Numbered from the stretch's first letter, positions 32,757 through 40,940 are shown. The stretch is 64,000 nucleotides of DNA from SHVZ01 sp044223515 (GCA_044223515.1 JBGALV010000007.1:16012-80011), one strand, 5' to 3'. Program-made: numbers and translations. Notes: generated by a model not told the origin, from the sequence alone.

Positions 32757-32912
32757 GGACTATCCGCGTCCCTTCGCCTTTCGTTGCAGGCAGCCCCGCC
32801 TTGGGGCAAGCTTCCCTCGGCTTCGGCTCCTGAAAGGGCCGTCCCAACGCAAGTCCAAGAACGCTTCGCTTTCGCTTAAGGCCAATCAAGCAAAGACTGA
32901 GGGGGAGGACGC

Positions 32913-33122
32913 ATGCGGACCCGGGCTACCGCCAAAAGACGCACGACGGCGCCGGCACGATCGCGCCCGTCGACCAAGCCGGGCAGCGCCGATCGGCTGC
33001 GCGCGCTCGCCAAACGCTGTCGCGTCGTCTCCGAGGAAACCGCGATGCCAGAGATCAGCCAGGAGCTGGTCCATATCGCCGAGGCTTTGGAAGACGAAGC
33101 GGACACCCTTGCCGGGAGATAG
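32913..33122 (+). CDS. Small basic hypothetical protein
   Basis: The 69-residue protein has an Arg/Lys/Thr-rich N-terminus (MRTRATAKRRTTAPARSRPS) and an acidic helical C-terminus (HIAEALEDEADTLAGR). A strong AGGGGGAGG site precedes the ATG, which supports translation. No family is recognised; the basic tail suggests nucleic-acid contact. The 157 bp before it hold only a 5-bp hairpin (32793-32807). Confidence 0.55.
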   Translation: MRTRATAKRRTTAPARSRPSTKPGSADRLRALAKRCRVVSEETAMPEISQELVHIAEALEDEADTLAGR

Positions 33123-33186
33123 CGTCCGGCTTCCGCTGGACAAGGCTCCGGCGGCGGCTCGAAGGACGCTCTGGAGCTAAAAGACA

Positions 33187-34977
33187 GTGCAGCCCACCGA
33201 CATCTCGCGCCCCGACTACTTCCACAAGGTCGTCGATTGCCAATGGGCGTGCCCGGCGCATACGCCGGTGCCGGAATACATCAGGCTGATCGCCGCTGGC
33301 CGCTACGGCGATGCCTACATGGTCAACTGGAAGTCGAACGTGTTCCCGGGAATCCTCGGGCGCACCTGCGATCGCCCATGCGAGCCGGCCTGCAGGCGCG
33401 GCAGGGTCGAGGCCGAGCCGGTCGCGATCTGCCGCCTCAAGCGCGTCGCCGCCGACTTCAAGGGCGACATCAAGGCCCAGCTGCCGAAACCCGACGCGCC
33501 GAAGAACGGCCGGCGCGTCGCGATGATCGGCGCAGGCCCGGCGTCGCTGACGGTGGTCCGCGATCTCGTGCCGCTGGGCTACACCTGCACCGTCTACGAC
33601 TCCGATCCCAAGGCCGGCGGCATGATCCGCAGCCAGATCCCGCGCTTCCGCCTGCCGGAAGAGGTGATCGACGAGGAGGTCGGCTACATCACCGGCCTCG
33701 GCAACATCGAGCTCAGGCTCGGCCAGCGCGTCGACAGCCTGAAGGCGCTGCTCGCCGAGAACTACGATGCGATCTTCGTCGGATCCGGCGCGCCGCGCGG
33801 CCGCGACCTCGACGTCCCGGGCCGCAAGGAGGCTGCGGCCAACATCCATATCGGCATCGACTGGCTCTCCAACGTCTCGTTCGGCCATATCGACAAGATC
33901 GGCAAGCGCGTGATCGTGCTCGGCGGCGGCAACACCGCGATGGATTGCTGCCGCTCTTCCAAGCGCCTCGGCGGCGAGTCCGTCACCGTGGTGGTGCGCT
34001 CCGGCTTCGAGGAGATGAAGGCCTCGCCCTGGGAGAAGGAGGATGCCCAGCACGAGGGCATCCCGATCATGAACTTCCTGGTCCCGAAGGCCTTCCTCCA
34101 CGACAACGGCAAGCTCAAGGGCATGTCTTTCGAGAAGGTCGCGGCGAAGAAGGACGAGAAGGGCCGGCGCGAGCTGGTGCCGACCGGCGAGCCTGAGGTC
34201 GTCATCGAATGCGACGACGTGCTGGTCGCGATCGGCCAGGAGAATTCCTTCCCCTGGATCGAGCGCGACCTCGGCATGGAGTTCGACCGCTGGGGCATGC
34301 CCAAGGTCGATCCGAAGACGATGCAGTCGACGATCCCCAACGTGTTCTTCGGCGGCGACGCCGCCTTCGGGCCGAAGAACATCATCTGGGCGGTCGCCCA
34401 CGGCCACGATGCGGCGATCTCGATCGACAAGTTCCTGAACGGCGAGAACCTCGCCGACCGGCCGCCGCCCGGCGTGCATGTTTCGTCCCAGAAGATGGGC
34501 ATCCACGAGTGGAGCTACGACAACGACATCTCGGCGGCTCTCCGCAACAAGGTGCCGTGGCGCGACCTCGGCACGACCTTGAAGGACATCAAGGTCGAGG
34601 TCGAGCTCGGCTTCGACGCCAAGCTGGGATATGCCGAGACCCAGCGCTGCCTCAACTGCGACGTCCAGACGGTCTTCTCGAAGAACCTCTGCATCGAGTG
34701 CGATGCCTGCGTCGACATCTGTCCCGTCGACTGCATCACCTTCACCGCCAACGGCGAGGAAGATGATCTCCGCGGGCGGCTGACCCAGCCGGCGCGCAAC
34801 AAGACGCAGGACCTCTATCTCTCCGACATCCTCAAGACCGGCCGGATCATGGCCAAGGACGAGGACGTCTGCCTCCACTGCGGTCTCTGTGCCGAGCGGT
34901 GCCCGACCGGCGCCTGGGACATGCAGAAATTCCTGATCGAGATGACACACGCGGGTGCCGCATGCCGAAGCCGCTAG
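33187..34977 (+). CDS. Flavin/iron-sulfur NAD(P) oxidoreductase subunit of a 2-oxoacid oxidoreductase (GltD-like, KorC-type)
   Basis: The 596-residue protein combines a GltD-like core with ferredoxin domains. N-terminal Cys motifs CQWACPAHTPVPEYI and CDRPCEPACRRG precede an FAD-binding GAGPASLTVV and a pyridine-nucleotide fold GGGNTAMDCC. The C-terminus carries two [4Fe-4S] sets, from Cys488 (CLNC, CIECDACVDICPVDC) and Cys562 (CLHCGLCAERCP). It most likely passes electrons between the adjacent oxidoreductase and NADP/NAD. The layout recalls the gamma subunit of 2-oxoglutarate:NADP oxidoreductase of Azoarcus. The start is GTG 33187; its 3' end overlaps the next gene by 16 bp. Confidence 0.88.
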   Translation: MQPTDISRPDYFHKVVDCQWACPAHTPVPEYIRLIAAGRYGDAYMVNWKSNVFPGILGRTCDRPCEPACRRGRVEAEPVAICRLKRVAADFKGDIKAQLPKPDAPKNGRRVAMIGAGPASLTVVRDLVPLGYTCTVYDSDPKAGGMIRSQIPRFRLPEEVIDEEVGYITGLGNIELRLGQRVDSLKALLAENYDAIFVGSGAPRGRDLDVPGRKEAAANIHIGIDWLSNVSFGHIDKIGKRVIVLGGGNTAMDCCRSSKRLGGESVTVVVRSGFEEMKASPWEKEDAQHEGIPIMNFLVPKAFLHDNGKLKGMSFEKVAAKKDEKGRRELVPTGEPEVVIECDDVLVAIGQENSFPWIERDLGMEFDRWGMPKVDPKTMQSTIPNVFFGGDAAFGPKNIIWAVAHGHDAAISIDKFLNGENLADRPPPGVHVSSQKMGIHEWSYDNDISAALRNKVPWRDLGTTLKDIKVEVELGFDAKLGYAETQRCLNCDVQTVFSKNLCIECDACVDICPVDCITFTANGEEDDLRGRLTQPARNKTQDLYLSDILKTGRIMAKDEDVCLHCGLCAERCPTGAWDMQKFLIEMTHAGAACRSR

Positions 34978-36794
34978 AGCGTATCAACGATTTCGTCGTC
35001 AAGTTCGCCAACGTCAACGGTTCCGGCTCCGCGAGCGCGAACACGCTGTTCGGGAAGATCATCCTGCGGATGGGCATCCCGGCGACGCCGCGCAACATCT
35101 TCCCATCCAACATCCAGGGCCTGCCGACCTGGTACGAGGTGCGCGTCTCCGAGGACGGCTGGCTCGGCAGCCGCGGCGGCGTCGATCTCATGGTGCCGAT
35201 GAACCCGCAGACCTGGGACGCCGACATGGCCTCGGTCGAGCCGGGAGGCTACGTCCTCTACGACTCGACCAAGCCGATGCCGCCATCGAAGTTCCGTGAC
35301 GACGTGACCGTGCTCGGCGTGCCGCTGACCCAGATGTGCAACGAGGCCTACACCGACCCGCGCCAGCGCCAGCTGTTCAAGAACGTCATGTATGTCGGCG
35401 CGCTCTCGGCTCTCCTCGACATGGACGTCGAGGTCGTCGAGAAGCTGATCGGCGAGCAGTTCTGGGGCAAGGAGAAGCTGATCAAGCCGAACATCGCGGC
35501 GATGCATATAGGCCGCGACTACGCGCTGAAGAACCTGCCTTGCCCGATCGGCCTTCGCTTGAGGAAGTCCGACAAGGTCGGCGACCGCATCATGGTCGAG
35601 GGCAACTCGGCCGCGGCGCTCGGTGCCGTCTATGGCGGCGCCACGGTCTGCGCCTGGTATCCGATCACGCCGTCCTCGTCGCTGGCCGAGGCCTTCACCA
35701 GCCACTGCAAGCGCTTTCGCACCGACGCGACCACGTCGAAGAAGAAGTACGCGATCGTCCAGGCCGAGGACGAGCTTGCCTCGATCGGCATGGTGATCGG
35801 CGCCGGCTGGAACGGCTCCCGCGCCTTCACCTCGACTTCGGGCCCCGGCGTCTCGCTGATGCAGGAATTCATCGGCCTTGCCTATTTCGCCGAGATCCCG
35901 GCGGTGATCTTCGACGTGCAGCGCGCCGGGCCCTCGACCGGCATGCCGACCAGGACGCAGCAATGCGACATCCTCTCTGCCGCCTATGCGAGCCACGGCG
36001 ACACCAAGCACGTGCTGCTGCTGCCTGAGGACGGGAAGGAGTGCTTCGACTTCGGCGCTCAGGCCTTCGACCTCGCCGACCGGCTGCAGACGCCGATCTT
36101 CGTCATGCTCGACCTCGACATCGGCATGAACGAGCGGCTTTGCGCGCCGTTCAAGTGGGACGACACTCGCCGGCTCGACCGCGGCAAGGTGATGACCGCC
36201 GAGGACCTCGACTCCGGCAAGCCGTTCGGGCGCTACCTCGACGTCGACGGCGACGGCATCGCCTATCGCACCTATCCGGGGACGCACCCGAACAAAGGGG
36301 CCTTCTTCACGCGAGGCACCAGCAAGGACCAGTACGCGCGCTACACCGAGGAAGGCCCGGCCTACGTCGAGAACATGACGCGGCTGCTCCGGAAGTTCGA
36401 CACCGCGAAGACGCTGGTGCCACAGCCGGTCCGGAAGGATGCCGCGCAGCCGACGAAGCTCGGCGTCATCTACTACGGCTCGACCTCGCCCTCGATGGAC
36501 GAGGCGGTGGCCAAGCTCACGGCCCAGGGCGTGCACGTGAACACGCTCAGGCTCAGGGCCTTCCCGTTTCCCCAGGACGTGACCGCGTTCTGCGCCGCGC
36601 ATGACCGCATCTTCGTCGTCGAGCAGAACCGCGACGGCCAGATGCGGACACTGCTGATGAGCGAGTGCGGGATCGATCCGGCCAAGATGATCTCCGTGCT
36701 GCACTACGAAGGCACGCCGATCACCGCCAAGTTCATCGCCGACACGATCGCCGAAGAGGCGGCCGTGGTTCCCTTCCGGAAGGCCGTATCATGA
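34962..36794 (+). CDS. 2-oxoacid:acceptor oxidoreductase, fused gamma-alpha subunit
   Basis: The 610-residue protein starts with the gamma domain (FVVKFANVNGSGSASANTLFGKIILRMGIP) and continues into the pyrimidine/TPP-linked alpha domain (EGNSAAALGAVYGGATVCAWYPITPSSSLAE, TSTSGPGVSLMQEF, QRAGPSTGMPTRTQQ). This is the KorA-type fusion that binds the 2-oxoacid and CoA with the beta subunit. Oxidised substrate could be 2-oxoglutarate, pyruvate or a branched-chain oxoacid. It overlaps the genes on both sides and is the middle of a three-gene operon. Confidence 0.92.
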   Translation: MPKPLERINDFVVKFANVNGSGSASANTLFGKIILRMGIPATPRNIFPSNIQGLPTWYEVRVSEDGWLGSRGGVDLMVPMNPQTWDADMASVEPGGYVLYDSTKPMPPSKFRDDVTVLGVPLTQMCNEAYTDPRQRQLFKNVMYVGALSALLDMDVEVVEKLIGEQFWGKEKLIKPNIAAMHIGRDYALKNLPCPIGLRLRKSDKVGDRIMVEGNSAAALGAVYGGATVCAWYPITPSSSLAEAFTSHCKRFRTDATTSKKKYAIVQAEDELASIGMVIGAGWNGSRAFTSTSGPGVSLMQEFIGLAYFAEIPAVIFDVQRAGPSTGMPTRTQQCDILSAAYASHGDTKHVLLLPEDGKECFDFGAQAFDLADRLQTPIFVMLDLDIGMNERLCAPFKWDDTRRLDRGKVMTAEDLDSGKPFGRYLDVDGDGIAYRTYPGTHPNKGAFFTRGTSKDQYARYTEEGPAYVENMTRLLRKFDTAKTLVPQPVRKDAAQPTKLGVIYYGSTSPSMDEAVAKLTAQGVHVNTLRLRAFPFPQDVTAFCAAHDRIFVVEQNRDGQMRTLLMSECGIDPAKMISVLHYEGTPITAKFIADTIAEEAAVVPFRKAVS

Positions 36795-37846
36795 GCTATC
36801 TGCCGAAGCCGAAGTTCCGCCATCCGGGCCTGCCGAGGAACAAGCTCGGCTTCACCCGCCGCGACTACGAGGGCACGGTCTCGACCCTCTGCGCCGGTTG
36901 CGGGCACGACTCGATCTCGGCGGCGATCGTCCAGGCCTGCTTCGAGCTCGACCTCGAGCCGCACCGGCTCGCCAAGCTCTCCGGCATCGGCTGCTCGTCG
37001 AAGACGCCGACGTACTTCTTAGGACAAAGCCACGGCTTCAACTCGGTGCATGGCCGCATGCCGTCGGTCCTGACCGGCGCCAACCTCGCCAACCGCGAGC
37101 TGACCTACCTCGGCGTTTCGGGCGACGGTGATTCCGCCTCGATCGGCCTCGGCCAGTTCGCGCACGCGATCCGTCGCGGCGTCGACATGGTCTACATCGT
37201 CGAGAACAACGGCGTGTACGGCCTGACCAAGGGCCAGTTCTCGGCGACCGCCGATGCCGGCTCGAAGAGCAAGTGGGGCGCCGACAACAACGACTCCCCG
37301 ATCGACATGGTCGCCCTCGCGCTTCAGCTCGGCGCGACCTACGTCGCCCGTTCGTTCTCGGGCGACAAGCACCAGCTGGTGCCGCTGATCAAGGGCGCGC
37401 TCCGCCACCGCGGCGCTGCCTTCATCGACTGCATCTCGCCCTGCGTCGCCTTCAACAACCACGCCGGATCGACCAAGAGCTTCGATTACGTGCGCGAGCA
37501 CAACGAGGCGGTGAACGCCCTCGACTACATGCCGACGCGCTCGGAGATCACGGCCGACTATCCAGAGGGTACGCTCGAGCAGGTGACCCAGCACGACGGC
37601 TCGGTGCTCAACCTCTACAAGCTGGCCGCGGACTACGACGTGCACGACCGCATCGCCGCGATGACCTATCTCCAGAAGAAGAACGCCGAGGGGGAGATCG
37701 CGACCGGGCTGCTCTACCTGGACCCCAATCCGAAGGACCTGCACGGCCACCTGCAGACCATCGACACGCCGCTGAACCGGTTGGGCGAAGCCGACCTGGT
37801 GCCGGGCGCCGCCGCGTTGGAGAAGTTCAACGCGGCGCGGCGGTAG
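36791..37846 (+). CDS. 2-oxoacid:acceptor oxidoreductase, beta subunit
   Basis: The 351-residue TPP-binding subunit has STLCAGCGHDSISAAI (CxxC for the [4Fe-4S] cluster), GIGCSSKTP, the TPP/Mg motif GDGDSASIGLGQ...ENNGVYGLTKGQ, and CISPCVAFNNH. It pairs with the gamma-alpha subunit to decarboxylate a 2-oxoacid to acyl-CoA. ATGA overlap joins it to the upstream gene. A 12-bp direct repeat (CGGCGGTAGGCT at 37838-37849 and 37862-37873) duplicates its stop region. Confidence 0.93.
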   Translation: MSYLPKPKFRHPGLPRNKLGFTRRDYEGTVSTLCAGCGHDSISAAIVQACFELDLEPHRLAKLSGIGCSSKTPTYFLGQSHGFNSVHGRMPSVLTGANLANRELTYLGVSGDGDSASIGLGQFAHAIRRGVDMVYIVENNGVYGLTKGQFSATADAGSKSKWGADNNDSPIDMVALALQLGATYVARSFSGDKHQLVPLIKGALRHRGAAFIDCISPCVAFNNHAGSTKSFDYVREHNEAVNALDYMPTRSEITADYPEGTLEQVTQHDGSVLNLYKLAADYDVHDRIAAMTYLQKKNAEGEIATGLLYLDPNPKDLHGHLQTIDTPLNRLGEADLVPGAAALEKFNAARR

Positions 37847-37894
37847 GCTCGTAGTTTCAGACGGCGGTAGGCTTACGACGCACGCCGTAGAAAG

Positions 37895-38395
37895 CTATCG
37901 AGCGTCTCGTCGATCGACGGGAAGCCGTTCCATCAGCGCGGCCCGTTCGCGACCAACGATCCCGCGTCCATCAGGCAGGCGTCGGATATTGGCGAGGGCC
38001 TCTTCATAGCGCCCGAGTTCGATGAGGCAGTGCGCGCGAAACATCGCAATCGTCTGAGTGTTATAGCCAGGAACCGCGACTTCCAGTCGATCAAATTCAT
38101 CAAGTGCTTCGTCATAGTATCCCAGGGCGGCTAGGGCTTCCGCTCGATGGAAGACGGCCGGCGGAAATCCTGGGGCGATGCAAAGAGAACGCTCCAAGTC
38201 AACGATAGCCTCCGCGAAGCGCTCGGTCTGCTGCAACGCAAATGCCCGCCACCTGAACGCGCTGGCATCCTCAGGGAACTGAGTAAGGTGCAGCGTGTAC
38301 GATTCTATCGCACCTTCATAGTCGCCGGCGCTCGACAGGTCTTTGGCCCGCTTGATCAGCGGTGGATCGCGATCCGAGGTGGGGTGCGAACTCAT
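37895..38395 (-). CDS. TPR-repeat module, possible independent internal start
   Basis: This is the same frame as the C-terminal 166 codons of the portal fusion. It begins MSSHPTSDRDPPLIKRAKDL and contains at least three TPR units (SSAGDYEGAIESYTLHLTQFPED, RWRAFALQQTERFAEAIVDLERSL, FHRAEALAALGYYDEALDEFDRL). AAGGAG stands 8 nt before the ATG, one of the best ribosome sites in this window and unexpected inside a coding region. It suggests that the module was once, or still is, a separate protein whose upstream neighbour lost its stop codon. Confidence 0.5.
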   Translation of the reverse strand: MSSHPTSDRDPPLIKRAKDLSSAGDYEGAIESYTLHLTQFPEDASAFRWRAFALQQTERFAEAIVDLERSLCIAPGFPPAVFHRAEALAALGYYDEALDEFDRLEVAVPGYNTQTIAMFRAHCLIELGRYEEALANIRRLPDGRGIVGRERAALMERLPVDRRDAR

Positions 38396-40015
38396 TTCGC
38401 AAGCTCCTTTGAGGCCGGTCATTGCCTTCTTGCCGATTGGCTTCCCGCCGCACTCCTCGCTGATGCGGATTTCGAGGCAATCGAGGTAGTCGTAACCGAA
38501 AAGACGAGATGATCTCGCCGACCATGGCTGGGCCGCCATTCTATCATCTTCGGCTTTGCAGTCTTCGACGGCTCGTCGCCATTGTTCATTGCACTCGGGT
38601 TTGTCTGGAAATGGATTGCGGGGCGGAAGCCTCGGCGGAATGCCGCCGCCACCTCCGCGCTGGCCGCCGCTGCCCGCTCCGGGCCGGCCAACGGGAGGGC
38701 GGCGAGTTCCAGGTGACTGAATAACTCGTCCTTGCAGTAGTGAGACGAAGCTTTCGGGAGATCTCGACCAGCGCCCTCCATCTTGACCACCTGCAGGATT
38801 CCTCGGCTGCTCGTAGCCGTGAAGGCGTCGAAACTCCTCCGAATTCTTCTGCTCCCCTTCTCCGTCGCCGTCGGCAACTGGCGCATATCCCAGCGCCTGG
38901 CGTTTCTCGTTGAGCGTCAGGAAGTCGGCCTGCTGGATCTGCTGCCACTTGAGGCGGCGACGGGGTGCGAGCGCCGGAACCTCGTCGAGATCGTGGGCGA
39001 GGCGGAGATTCTCACCGAACAGCGGCCCGAGCCAGGAGGAGAGTGCCGAGGCGAGCCGGTCGAGCAGCGGGATCACCGTGTGCTCCCAGAGCTCGAGGCG
39101 CGCATAGGTGCGGTTCGAGTAGGTGGCTTCTCCGGAGACGACCAGGAGGTGCGGGACGCCGAAGGCGGCGGCGATCTCGCGGGCGGCCTGGGACTTGAGC
39201 TCGGCGAAGTCCATGTCCTTCGGCGAGAAGCCCAGCTCCTTCCAGTCGACGTCGCCGCCGAGGACCAGCGGGCGTCCCGCTTGGCGAGGCCCTTGCGTGC
39301 GGTCGAGCAGCGCCTCCTCGACGCGGCGAATGCTGTCGGGGCCGGGATCGGCACGGAAGACCAGCGCGCCCGACGGCCGCGCGCCGTTCTGCAGCAGCGC
39401 CGCATTGTGCTCGGCCGCGGCGTTGTGCTGATCGATCGCGGCCGCGGCAGCCTCGATCGGCGAGAGCCCGTACCAGTCGTCGAGCGGGTGGAAGTCGCGG
39501 AGATGCAGCACGTCGGAGGCGCCGGAGATCGGATCGACCGGCCAGTCGACGCCGCGGCCTTCGACCTCGTAGCGATAGGCGCGCGGCACGCCGGAGACGT
39601 CGGGCACGATCCGCATGCGGTCGGGGCGGAGCGCATAGAGCTCGCGCGGCGCTTCCCCGTCGGGGCGGATCACTTCGAGATAGGCGTTGCCCGAAAGCAG
39701 CAGATGGCCGATGGCGGCCTCGATCAGCTCCGGCCCCGACTGGCGCGGGTTGGGCCTGCGCAGGAGATCGAGCAGCGGATGAGTGTCGAGCTCGCTTCTG
39801 CCCTTATAGAGGAGCCACGGCACCGAGGCGCAGGCACGCGCCACCTCTCGCACGCAGCGATAGGCCAAGACATTCTTGCGATAGCCCTCTTCGGCCAGGC
39901 GGTCGTAGCGCCGCGGCGTCCAGCGCGCCGGCGCCAGCCCGACGGCGGCCACCGCCGCGCTCGCACGCGACGACTTCCGCGCCAGGAGCGCGGACATCCG
40001 GTCCATCCATGTCAT
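37895..40015 (-). CDS. GTA/HK97-type phage portal protein fused to a Cys-containing domain and TPR module
   Basis: This single 706-codon frame has a portal domain at ~1-390 (HPLLDLLRRPNPRQSG, LLLSGNAYLEV, ELYALRPDRM, YGLSPIEAAAAAIDQHN, NGARPSGALVF, LNEKRQALGYAPV), closest in memory to RcGTA g3. A hinge follows at ~391-460 (RNPAGGQDGGRWS, then Pro/Gly-rich), then a short domain at ~465-535 (CNEQWRRAVEDC, CLEIRISEECGGKP) and TPR repeats at 541-706. Normal portals stop near residue 385. No terminase, protease, capsid or tail gene is present. AAGGAG 8 nt before an internal ATG (38395) suggests that the TPR part is also made separately. The 3' half looks less GC-rich, suggesting acquired cargo. 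Confidence 0.82.
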   Translation of the reverse strand: MTWMDRMSALLARKSSRASAAVAAVGLAPARWTPRRYDRLAEEGYRKNVLAYRCVREVARACASVPWLLYKGRSELDTHPLLDLLRRPNPRQSGPELIEAAIGHLLLSGNAYLEVIRPDGEAPRELYALRPDRMRIVPDVSGVPRAYRYEVEGRGVDWPVDPISGASDVLHLRDFHPLDDWYGLSPIEAAAAAIDQHNAAAEHNAALLQNGARPSGALVFRADPGPDSIRRVEEALLDRTQGPRQAGRPLVLGGDVDWKELGFSPKDMDFAELKSQAAREIAAAFGVPHLLVVSGEATYSNRTYARLELWEHTVIPLLDRLASALSSWLGPLFGENLRLAHDLDEVPALAPRRRLKWQQIQQADFLTLNEKRQALGYAPVADGDGEGEQKNSEEFRRLHGYEQPRNPAGGQDGGRWSRSPESFVSLLQGRVIQSPGTRRPPVGRPGAGSGGQRGGGGGIPPRLPPRNPFPDKPECNEQWRRAVEDCKAEDDRMAAQPWSARSSRLFGYDYLDCLEIRISEECGGKPIGKKAMTGLKGACEMSSHPTSDRDPPLIKRAKDLSSAGDYEGAIESYTLHLTQFPEDASAFRWRAFALQQTERFAEAIVDLERSLCIAPGFPPAVFHRAEALAALGYYDEALDEFDRLEVAVPGYNTQTIAMFRAHCLIELGRYEEALANIRRLPDGRGIVGRERAALMERLPVDRRDAR

Positions 40016-40120
40016 GGGAAATTGCTCCGCAAAGCGCGGGAGGCGCTCGCCGGTCGAGAAGGACTTAAAGAAGGAGAGGGCCCGGCGGAGATGCTCGCCT
40101 GCTACGCCCCAGTGACGCAG

Positions 40121-40149
40121 ATCCTGTCAAAAACTGCGGATCTCGTCAA
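40121..40149 (-). promoter_or_regulatory. Candidate promoter of the portal-fusion gene
   Basis: On the minus strand, TTGACG (40149-40144) and CAGGAT (40126-40121) are 17 bp apart, about 105 bp upstream of the portal ATG. The -35 element lies in the loop of the inverted repeat at 40135-40164, so the same DNA may be both the terminator of the upstream gene and an operator. Confidence 0.4.
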
Positions 40150-40164
40150 GGACTAATATCCGCA
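40135..40164 (-). terminator. Rho-independent-like terminator after the DUF5985 gene
   Basis: On the minus strand the stem TGCGGAT (40164-40158) and ATCCGCA (40141-40135), with a 16-nt loop, is followed by GTTTTTGA. It begins 7 bp after the stop of the small membrane-protein gene. It overlaps the candidate portal promoter. Confidence 0.55.
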
Positions 40165-40170
40165 TACCGG

Positions 40171-40431
40171 TTACCCCCGCCTTGGCAGATTTTTCCGGAC
40201 GATCGCAACGATGATCAGCGTGAAGGCGGCGGCGCGCAGCAGGTAGACCCAGCTCAAGGCCTCGCGCTCGATGCCCGAGAGCGTGACGACGGCACCGTTG
40301 CCGGCAAGCACGAAGAAGGCGAGGGCGAAGATCGCGAACAAGGGGTCCCGGGTGCGCCGCCAGAAGCGGAGGAAGAACACGCCCACGACCAGGTAGCCGA
40401 GGACGATGGCGCCCGCGATGAAGCTGTCCAT
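40171..40431 (-). CDS. DUF5985-type small membrane protein
   Basis: The 86-residue protein has three predicted transmembrane helices: IAGAIVLGYLVVGVFFLRFW, LFAIFALAFFVLAGNGAVV and WVYLLRAAAFTLIIVAIV, separated by RRTRDP and a short loop. The FLRFWRRTRDPLF motif is typical of DUF5985 proteins, which usually come as adjacent non-identical pairs. Function is unknown. Its ATG overlaps the TGA of the remnant described next (TGATG). Confidence 0.8.
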   Translation of the reverse strand: MDSFIAGAIVLGYLVVGVFFLRFWRRTRDPLFAIFALAFFVLAGNGAVVTLSGIEREALSWVYLLRAAAFTLIIVAIVRKNLPRRG

Positions 40432-40577
40432 CAGTCGGCCTCCCAGATGAAGCCGTAGAGCAGCACCGCGATCGCGGCCAGCGCCGAGAGGTTCCGCCAG
40501 ATCAGGAAGTTGACGTCGGGGAAGACGACGAGATCGAGAACCAGGAAGACGTTGTTGGCCGACAGACGCCATCCGGG
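40431..40577 (-). pseudogene. 3' remnant of a second DUF5985-type gene
   Basis: In frame directly after the stop of the wHTH gene, 48 codons read PGWRLSANNVFLVLDLVVFP, then a further hydrophobic stretch ending AVLLYGFIWEAD, then TGA. This matches my recollection of the C-terminal half of the DUF5985 partner protein (NNALLFVDLVVLP...LLLYGLIWE). No start codon opens it, and the N-terminal helix is missing. A deletion fusing the end of the wHTH gene to the middle of the DUF5985 gene would explain it. Confidence 0.5.
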
Positions 40578-40940
40578 TCAGTCCTTCTTCAGCTTGAAAG
40601 CGTCGGAGAAGGCACGCAGCTTCTCGTCCGGCGCGCCGTGGAGCGCCTGCGCGATGGCGAGCGGTCGCTCGGCATGGAGCCGACTCAGATCGTCGACCAG
40701 CTTCGTCCGTTCGGGCGGGCCGGCCTTGTAGTGATAGCTGCCGTCGGGCAGGCGTTCGACCAGCCCGAGCTCATGCAGGCGCGAGAGAACGCCGTCGACC
40801 AGGGCCCGGCTGCTGCGCAACTCGATGACGAGATCGTCGACCGACCATCGGTCCCGCCGCCGCTGGAGCAGCAGCAGGAGCTCGATCGCCCACAGCGAAC
40901 GCAGAGATTGGATGAGCCCGGCGAGCTCTGCCGAGATCAT
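40578..40940 (-). CDS. Winged-helix DNA-binding protein, MarR/PadR-like size
   Basis: The 120-residue protein has a probable winged HTH at residues ~10-70 (LWAIELLLLLQRRRDRWSVDDLVIELRSSRALVDGVLSRLHELGLVERLPDGSYHY) and a helical C-terminal tail. The family is not certain. It is the first gene of a short minus-strand unit with the two DUF5985-type genes and may regulate it. The TGA sits immediately before the DUF5985 remnant, so the 3' end may itself be altered. Confidence 0.7.
   Translation of the reverse strand: MISAELAGLIQSLRSLWAIELLLLLQRRRDRWSVDDLVIELRSSRALVDGVLSRLHELGLVERLPDGSYHYKAGPPERTKLVDDLSRLHAERPLAIAQALHGAPDEKLRAFSDAFKLKKD

Noticed and set aside
37895..40015. Interpretation as part of a prophage or complete GTA cluster
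   Set aside because: No terminase, protease, capsid, tail or lysis gene occurs on either side within the window; the neighbours are a metabolic operon and small membrane proteins.
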